From Rubellimicrobium rubrum (lineage in GTDB: Bacteria; Pseudomonadota; Alphaproteobacteria; Rhodobacterales; Rhodobacteraceae), in NCBI RefSeq assembly GCF_006152115.1, contig NZ_VDFU01000006.1:62001-126000 (forward strand): DNA of 64,000 nucleotides, in the 5' to 3' direction. The notes under the pieces are model-generated. The model was given only the letters and a program-made list of their open reading frames with translations, made no database searches and was not told the DNA's origin. Of the stretch, positions 56,563 through 64,000 are shown piece by piece. Within the stretch, counting starts at the first letter, position 1. Each line of letters starts with the position of its first letter. Position numbers and translations under genes: made by a program.

Positions 56563-56841
56563 ATGAGCGGGACACCGGTCAATCTTCCGAGGAGGGACGT
56601 CGTGTCTTCGGCGTCCGGTGGCGGAGGGTCCGACGTGGAGGCTCGCCTGACGGCGCTCGAAAAGTCGATGGAGAGGATCACCGCTAAGGTGGACTCGATG
56701 TCGGAACGACTGTCCCGGATGGAAGGCGAGATCACTCGCCTTCCCGGCTACCCGGGTCTGATCGTCGTGCTGGGGGCTTTCGTGGCTCTCATCAGCAGTA
56801 TCGTGGGTGTGGGCACCTTCCTGATCAACACCGTCCCCTGA
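56563..56841 (+). CDS. Small coiled-coil protein with a C-terminal membrane helix
   Basis: A 92-residue protein of unknown function. A heptad-rich segment (DVEARLTALEKSMERITAKV to SRMEGEI, about 25-60) is followed by one hydrophobic helix (LIVVLGAFVALISSIVGVGTFLI, about 67-89) near the end, so it is probably a tail-anchored inner-membrane protein. I chose ATG 56563, but ATG 56533 in frame adds ten residues; neither has a strong ribosome binding site. It lies between lpdA and the SOS-controlled uvrA on the same strand. Confidence 0.65.
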   Translation: MSGTPVNLPRRDVVSSASGGGGSDVEARLTALEKSMERITAKVDSMSERLSRMEGEITRLPGYPGLIVVLGAFVALISSIVGVGTFLINTVP

Positions 56842-56882
56842 CAAAAGCGGTCGGCCCTGCACGTGGCAGAGTGCCGCTATCT

Positions 56883-56897
56883 GTTCATCGAATGTTC
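56883..56897 (+). promoter_or_regulatory. SOS box (LexA site) before uvrA
   Basis: GTTC-ATCGAAT-GTTC is a perfect match to the alphaproteobacterial LexA motif GTTC-N7-GTTC, 65 bases before the uvrA ATG. A plausible promoter follows (TTGGCC 56909-56914, 17 bases, TATGTA 56932-56937). LexA-repressed uvrA is well documented in alphaproteobacteria. Confidence 0.85.
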
Positions 56898-56962
56898 ACG
56901 TTTTACGGTTGGCCCTGACCAGCGTTTCCGCTATGTAACCTCGTCCCCCAGGAGGCGCAGGC

Positions 56963-59830
<2,868 letters not shown>

Positions 59831-59960
59831 GGCAGCGGCAAGGGCCAGCGCCTGTCTGGATTACGGACTGCGTAACTCGTCGCCCTCCGCTAATCGGATC
59901 CCGGTCGAGGGCCGGTCTTGCAACCGCGCCCTCTTCGTTCTGGCAATGCTGGCCTTCGGA

Positions 59961-61460
59961 CTATTCCATCATCTTAAAGTTGAAGGCCGACCCTTCCTTG
60001 ATGCCCGATGGCCAGCGCGACGTGACCGTCTTGGTACGCGTGTAGAACCTGATCGAGTCCGGGCCATGCTGGTTCAGATCCCCAAAGGCCGATTTCTTCC
60101 AGCCACCGAAGGTGTGGTAGGCGAGGGGCACCGGGATCGGGACGTTGATGCCGATCATGCCGACATTGACTCGGGCGGCAAAGTCGCGCGCTGCATCTCC
60201 GTCACGGGTATAGATCGCGGTCCCATTGCCGTACTCGTGCGACATGGCCAGTCCTAGCGCCTCCTCGTAAGAGGCCGCGCGCACCGTGGACAGCACCGGT
60301 CCGAAGATCTCTTTCCGGTAGATATCCATCTCGGGCGTGACGCGGTCGAACAGGTGAGGGCCCACGAAGAACCCGTTTTCGTAGCCCTGGAGCGAGAAGT
60401 TGCGGCCGTCGACGACCAACTCTGCGCCTTGCTCCACCCCGGACTCCACGAGCTTGAGGATGTTAGCCTTGGCGGCGGCGGTCACCACCGGGCCATAGTC
60501 GACGTCCTTGCCGGAGGTGTAGGGACCGACCTTCAGCTTCTCGATACGCGGCACGAGCTTTTCGATCAGGCGGTCGGCCGTTTCCTCGCCCACCGGAACG
60601 GCGACCGAGATGGCCATGCAGCGTTCGCCCGCCGCGCCGTATCCGGCGCCGACCAAGGCATCGGCCGCCTGGTCCAGGTCGGCGTCAGGCATGATGATCA
60701 TGTGGTTCTTGGCGCCGCCGAACGCCTGAACCCGCTTGCCGTTCGACGCCCCGCGTCCGTAGATATACTGGGCGATCGGAGTTGAGCCGACGAAGCCCAC
60801 CGCCTGGATAGTCGGGTGGTCAAGGATGGCGTCCACTGCGGCCTTGTCTCCGTTCACCACCTGGAGAATGCCCTTGGGCAGACCGGCTTCCTCCATCAGC
60901 TCCGCCAGCATCATGGGCACTGAGGGCGCTCTCTCGGACGGCTTCAAGATGAAGGCGTTGCCGCAGACGATGGCGGGCGCGAACATCCACATCGGGATCA
61001 TGGCCGGAAAGTTGAACGGGGTGATTCCTGCCGTCACGCCCAGCGCTTGCCGCATGGAGTACATATCGATGCCGGGACCCGCGCCGTCGGTGAACTCGCC
61101 CTTGAGAAGATGCGGCGCGCCGATGCAGAACTCGACGACCTCGAGGCCCCGTTGAATGTCGCCGGCCGCGTCGGGGAGGGTCTTCCCATGCTCACGGGAC
61201 AAAGCCTCCGACAGCTTGTCCATGTCCCTGTTCAGGAGGGCGACCATCTTCATGAACACACGCGCCCGGCGCTGCGGATTGACCGCTGCCCAACTCGGCT
61301 GGGCTGCAGCGGCGACCTGAACGGCCCGGTCCATCTCCTCGACGGAGGCGAGCGGCACGCGGGCCTGAACTTCGCCAGTGGCGGGATTGAAGACCTCGGC
61401 GAAGCGGCCAGAGGTTCCCTTCACGCGTTCGCCGTCGATGTAGTGGGTCAGTTCTTGCAT
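59961..61460 (-). CDS. mmsA: Methylmalonate-semialdehyde dehydrogenase (CoA-acylating)
   Basis: Oxidises methylmalonate semialdehyde (and malonate semialdehyde) to propionyl-CoA or acetyl-CoA in valine and pyrimidine catabolism. The 499-residue ALDH-fold enzyme has FNFPAMIPMWMFAPAIVCGN, KPSERAPSVPM, GFVGSTPIAQYIY, and the catalytic cysteine in GAAGERCMAISVAV. The general-base Glu of ordinary ALDHs is replaced in the GGAKNHMIIMPDADLDQA segment, as expected for this CoA-dependent class. A LysR regulator is divergent, 92 bases away. No other mms genes are in the window. Confidence 0.93.
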   Translation of the reverse strand: MQELTHYIDGERVKGTSGRFAEVFNPATGEVQARVPLASVEEMDRAVQVAAAAQPSWAAVNPQRRARVFMKMVALLNRDMDKLSEALSREHGKTLPDAAGDIQRGLEVVEFCIGAPHLLKGEFTDGAGPGIDMYSMRQALGVTAGITPFNFPAMIPMWMFAPAIVCGNAFILKPSERAPSVPMMLAELMEEAGLPKGILQVVNGDKAAVDAILDHPTIQAVGFVGSTPIAQYIYGRGASNGKRVQAFGGAKNHMIIMPDADLDQAADALVGAGYGAAGERCMAISVAVPVGEETADRLIEKLVPRIEKLKVGPYTSGKDVDYGPVVTAAAKANILKLVESGVEQGAELVVDGRNFSLQGYENGFFVGPHLFDRVTPEMDIYRKEIFGPVLSTVRAASYEEALGLAMSHEYGNGTAIYTRDGDAARDFAARVNVGMIGINVPIPVPLAYHTFGGWKKSAFGDLNQHGPDSIRFYTRTKTVTSRWPSGIKEGSAFNFKMME

Positions 61461-61552
61461 CGTGTCCTCCCGGAGGTGTTGACACGCTTCTAGGCTTGCA
61501 GATTTCTGTCGGAAAGACCGTTAATCTCAAAACCGTCATGCAGGAATGCAGG

Positions 61553-62470
61553 ATGCTCGATTGGGACGACATGCGCGTCTTTCTTGGCGTGGCTCGGGCC
61601 CGAAGCCTGTCCGGCGCGGCGTCCGGCCTTCGGATGGACCCGGCCACCGTGGGCCGTCGCATAGCCCGCCTTGAGGAAAGACTTGGAGCGGCGCTGTTCC
61701 TGAAGAGCCCGCAGGGATACGCACTGACGGACTTGGGCGCTCGGCTCCTTGGACGGGCTGAGGAAACCGAGGAAGCCGTGCGCCTTGCCCTGGAGGAGGT
61801 GCGTGGGGCGTCACAGGGCTTGGTGGGACAGGTTCGGATTGGGGCGCCTGATGGTTGTGCCAATTATCTTCTGCCGCAGGTCGCCGCCCGCATACAGGCC
61901 GACAACCCAGGGCTCGAAATCCAAATCCTTGCGCTGCCCCGGGTCGTGAACCTGTCCCGGCGTGAAGCGGATATGGCCATTACGGTCAGCCCACCTGATG
62001 CGGGCCGCCTGATGATTCAGAAGATCACGGACTATCGGCTGCATCTGGCGCAGCGTCGAGACGCTCCTGCGATCGCCACGCTGTCCGAGCTGAGGGGACG
62101 TCCCGTGGTGGGCTACATTCCCGACATGATCTTCGATCGTGCGCTCGACTACTTGGGTGACCTGGATCTTGGGATGGTGCAACTCGCGTCGAACTCGGTC
62201 CCTGTTCAACTCCAGTTGCTCCGTCAAGGCGGTGTAGGGATAGTCCACGATTTCGCGTTGCCGTTCGCGCCCGAGCTGGCCCGAATCCTCACCGGTCAGG
62301 TCAGCTTCGTTCGCGCTTTCTATCTGGTTCGTCACGACGCCGACCGCCGGTCCGAGCGCATGACTCGTCTGGCCGACGCGATCGTCCAGGGCGTCCGTGA
62401 CGAAGTTGCTCGCCTTGAGGGTCTTGCGCGCTTGACAGAGGAGCAGGGTGGCACAACCCTTGGGTCATAG
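61553..62470 (+). CDS. LysR-family transcriptional regulator
   Basis: A 305-residue LysR regulator. The N-terminal winged HTH (about 1-60) has WDDMRVFLGVARARSLSGAA and VGRRIARLEERLGAALFLK, and the rest is the periplasmic-binding-like effector domain (about 85-290). I chose ATG 61553 with AGGA eight bases before it; ATG 61538 would add five residues. Divergence from mmsA suggests it controls mmsA in response to a valine or beta-alanine pathway intermediate, but no T-N11-A site is clear enough to call. Confidence 0.88.
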   Translation: MLDWDDMRVFLGVARARSLSGAASGLRMDPATVGRRIARLEERLGAALFLKSPQGYALTDLGARLLGRAEETEEAVRLALEEVRGASQGLVGQVRIGAPDGCANYLLPQVAARIQADNPGLEIQILALPRVVNLSRREADMAITVSPPDAGRLMIQKITDYRLHLAQRRDAPAIATLSELRGRPVVGYIPDMIFDRALDYLGDLDLGMVQLASNSVPVQLQLLRQGGVGIVHDFALPFAPELARILTGQVSFVRAFYLVRHDADRRSERMTRLADAIVQGVRDEVARLEGLARLTEEQGGTTLGS

Positions 62471-62489
62471 CGCAGTCAGGGAGACCGCC

Positions 62490-62924
62490 ATGCTCGTGAG
62501 ACAGATCCTCAAGTCTAAGGGGAACGACAGCGTTCTTACGATCCGCTCCGATGCCACGGTGGCCGACGCCGCCCGCATCCTCTCCGAGCGGCGGATCGGC
62601 TGTCTCGTGGTCAGCGAAGATGGGACCCGGCCTTCGGGCGTCATCTCCGAGCGTGACATCGTCCGGGAGATGGGCGTTCGGGGGGTAGAGTGCTTTGAGG
62701 AGACGGTTTCGCAGCTGATGACCGAGGATGTCGTCACGTGCAACTGCGACGATCAGGCCGACGATGTCCTGATCCGCATGACGGAAGGCCGCTTCCGCCA
62801 CCTGCCTGTCATGGACGGCGGCACCATGATCGGCCTGATTTCCATCGGGGATGTTGTCAAGGCTCGCCTTTCGGAGCTGTCCATGGAAAAGGATGCTCTT
62901 GAAGGGATGATCACGGGGCGTTGA
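62490..62924 (+). CDS. CBS-pair domain protein
   Basis: A 144-residue soluble protein consisting almost only of two CBS domains (about 8-62 and 73-130). Typical pieces are VADAARILSERRIGCLVVSE, GVISERDIVREM, TRFRHLP-like GRFRHLPVM and GLISIGDVVKARL. CBS pairs bind adenosyl nucleotides (AMP, ATP, SAM) as energy sensors; the partner is unknown. CAGGGAG precedes the ATG. Its stop overlaps the coaD start (TGATG), so the two are coupled. Confidence 0.88.
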   Translation: MLVRQILKSKGNDSVLTIRSDATVADAARILSERRIGCLVVSEDGTRPSGVISERDIVREMGVRGVECFEETVSQLMTEDVVTCNCDDQADDVLIRMTEGRFRHLPVMDGGTMIGLISIGDVVKARLSELSMEKDALEGMITGR

Positions 62925-63421
62925 TGCGGATCGGCTTATATCCGGGGACGTTCGATCCGGTCACACTCGGCCATCTCGACATCATTCGCCGGGCCTGCAC
63001 CCTTGTCGATCGCCTAGTCATCGGCGTGGCCATCAACCGCGACAAAGGGCCTCTTTTCTCGCTGGAGGAAAGGGTGGCCCTGATCGGGGGAGAGATCACA
63101 GCCATCGAACAGTCGAGCGGGACGCACATCGTCGTGCATCCGTTCGAAAACCTCCTGATCGACTGCGCCCGTGACGTGGGCGCCTCGGTAATCATTCGAG
63201 GGCTCCGAGCCGTCGCCGATTTTGAGTACGAGTTTCAGATGGTCGGGATGAATCGGACTCTCGACGACTCGATAGAAACGGTCTTCCTGATGGCGGAGGC
63301 GCGGCACCAAGCCATTGCTTCCAAGCTCGTCAAGGAGATCGCTCGTCTGGGCGGAGACACCTCGCGCTTCGTGACTCCGGCCGTGAATACCGCCCTGCGG
63401 CAACGGTTTCCCGGAAAATGA
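62924..63421 (+). CDS. coaD: Phosphopantetheine adenylyltransferase
   Basis: Transfers AMP from ATP to 4'-phosphopantetheine in CoA synthesis. The 165-residue protein has the nucleotidyltransferase motif in LYPGTFDPVTLGHLDIIRRA (TxGH), GLRAVADFEYEFQM and the C-terminal EIARLGGDTSRFV, which aligns with the usual ISSTxVR region. The ATG at 62924 is preferred to the TTG immediately upstream. No terminator is obvious downstream. Confidence 0.94.
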   Translation: MRIGLYPGTFDPVTLGHLDIIRRACTLVDRLVIGVAINRDKGPLFSLEERVALIGGEITAIEQSSGTHIVVHPFENLLIDCARDVGASVIIRGLRAVADFEYEFQMVGMNRTLDDSIETVFLMAEARHQAIASKLVKEIARLGGDTSRFVTPAVNTALRQRFPGK

Positions 63422-63496
63422 AAGGACATGTCCGCAAGCCGTGTTGGTCTGCTTGGCCTGCCTCGTTGGTCTTGCTCACAGCGGAGCGTTGAGGCC

Positions 63497-63871
63497 CTAT
63501 CCGCCTTGATCCGTCTTTGCCTCTTGGACCTCTTGGACGTCGTTCGGGAGCATGGAGGGGCAATGGCGAAACAGCACGAACGCTAGAGGATCGCCAGCGC
63601 GGTAGATACCCCTTCGAACATCAGCAAAAACTACAACATCCATCGGGTGGCCGCAGGTTGTCCTAACTGAGCAGCGGAAGGCCGATCGAAGTTGAGTCCA
63701 GGAAATGCCGGCCTGCCGGCAGTTGACAGCATCGGCTGGCATGGCCCGTGCGGTCCTCGCAAGCATATGATGCAGATGCTCTGCGACCCAATCTTCGCTG
63801 GGCGGCCAGGCGAGGGCCACTCCCACGGCAAGCAGGGTTGCAACGACGGAGAGGAGTGCCATGCGTTTCAT
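63497..63871 (-). CDS. Secreted Cys-containing hypothetical protein
   Basis: A 124-residue protein not recognised as a known family. A signal peptide (MALLSVVATLLAVGVALA, cleavage near residue 21) is followed by a mature region with four cysteines (in AVNCRQAG, AFRCSVR, TTCGHPMD and FRHCPSM) that could form two disulfides in the periplasm. Its codon use and GC are slightly lower than neighbours, hinting at transfer or weak constraint. The 75 bases between coaD and its stop contain nothing recognisable. Confidence 0.6.
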   Translation of the reverse strand: MKRMALLSVVATLLAVGVALAWPPSEDWVAEHLHHMLARTARAMPADAVNCRQAGISWTQLRSAFRCSVRTTCGHPMDVVVFADVRRGIYRAGDPLAFVLFRHCPSMLPNDVQEVQEAKTDQGG

Positions 63872-63958
63872 AGGTTGTCCGGAGAGGAGCGGAGCGTCGG
63901 TTACCGAGCCGTCTCTACCACAACATAGCTTCGCAAGTTGTCAGCTTGGCAGTGAACC

Positions 63959-64000
63959 ATGCCCGACCAAGAAATCGTCACTTCGGAAGGTTTGCTAAGG
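63959..64000 (+). CDS. Possible start of a coding region cut by the window end
   Basis: An open frame begins at ATG 63959 (PDQEIVTSEGLLR) and runs off the window. There is no clear ribosome binding site, so this is only a possibility; bases 63872-63958 show no feature. Confidence 0.2.
   Translation, partial: MPDQEIVTSEGLLR

Overview
The window is a dense, GC-rich stretch of bacterial chromosome made almost entirely of housekeeping and metabolic genes. The gene content points to an alphaproteobacterium of the order Rhodobacterales. The evidence is a C4-type 5-aminolevulinate synthase (hemA), a cysG/DUF2849/cysI/cysH/DUF934/fpr sulfur operon next to an Lrp-family regulator, a perfect alphaproteobacterial SOS box (GTTC-N7-GTTC) before uvrA, an FnrL-like box before hemA, a class II release factor without the programmed frameshift, and tRNAs with encoded CCA ends. 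The genus cannot be named from the sequence alone. I see no insertion sequence, prophage, CRISPR array, rRNA or toxin-antitoxin locus.

Layout. 1-9.6 kb (mostly minus strand): the 5' part of purF, then cvpA, radA, a membrane coiled-coil protein, a lipid ABC pair (mlaF, mlaE) coupled to alr, then dnaB and the pyrimidine pair pyrC-pyrE. 9.7-14.1 kb: a glutaryl-CoA-type dehydrogenase, a small secreted protein and an OmpA-family protein with about 360 residues of Ala/Glu low complexity. 14.2-17 kb: an IscA/SufA-type protein, tpiA, a cytochrome P450 and an Lrp regulator. 17.2-22.7 kb: the assimilatory sulfite/sulfate reduction operon. 22.9-31 kb: an acidic membrane-anchored protein, infC (apparently starting at ATA), a Nudix hydrolase, sufT, a secreted ClpP-like protein, tgt, lon and a signal-peptide-bearing nucleosidase. 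31.1-33.3 kb: two tRNA-Val genes around a histidine phosphatase, a frameshifted pirin gene and tRNA-Asp. 33.5-41.7 kb: an M20 peptidase, hemA, a RodZ-like protein, ispG, a DsbA-like oxidoreductase, a cell-wall amidase and a methyltransferase. 41.8-48.6 kb: PBP1A, prfB, a small lipoprotein, bactofilin plus M23 peptidase, and a peroxiredoxin. 48.7-59.8 kb: an AsmA/YhdP-like protein, queA, an MFS transporter, a DUF924 protein, lpdA, a small coiled-coil membrane protein and uvrA. 59.9-64 kb: mmsA with a divergent LysR regulator, a CBS-pair protein, coaD and a secreted hypothetical protein.

Themes. Envelope biogenesis recurs (alr, mlaEF, amidase, PBP1A, bactofilin/M23, AsmA-like, OmpA). So do queuosine synthesis (queA, tgt), Fe-S assembly (iscA/sufA, sufT) and DNA repair (radA, uvrA). 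Most coupled genes overlap by ATGA or TGATG, which indicates tight operons.

I found no clearly new multigene system. The observations most worth following are regulatory or structural: the ATA start of infC, a hairpin that sequesters the prfB ribosome binding site, a pirin gene with two frameshifts, a long hairpin between tgt and lon, a phosphatase gene whose stop codon lies inside a tRNA gene, and several inverted-repeat operator candidates in divergent promoters.
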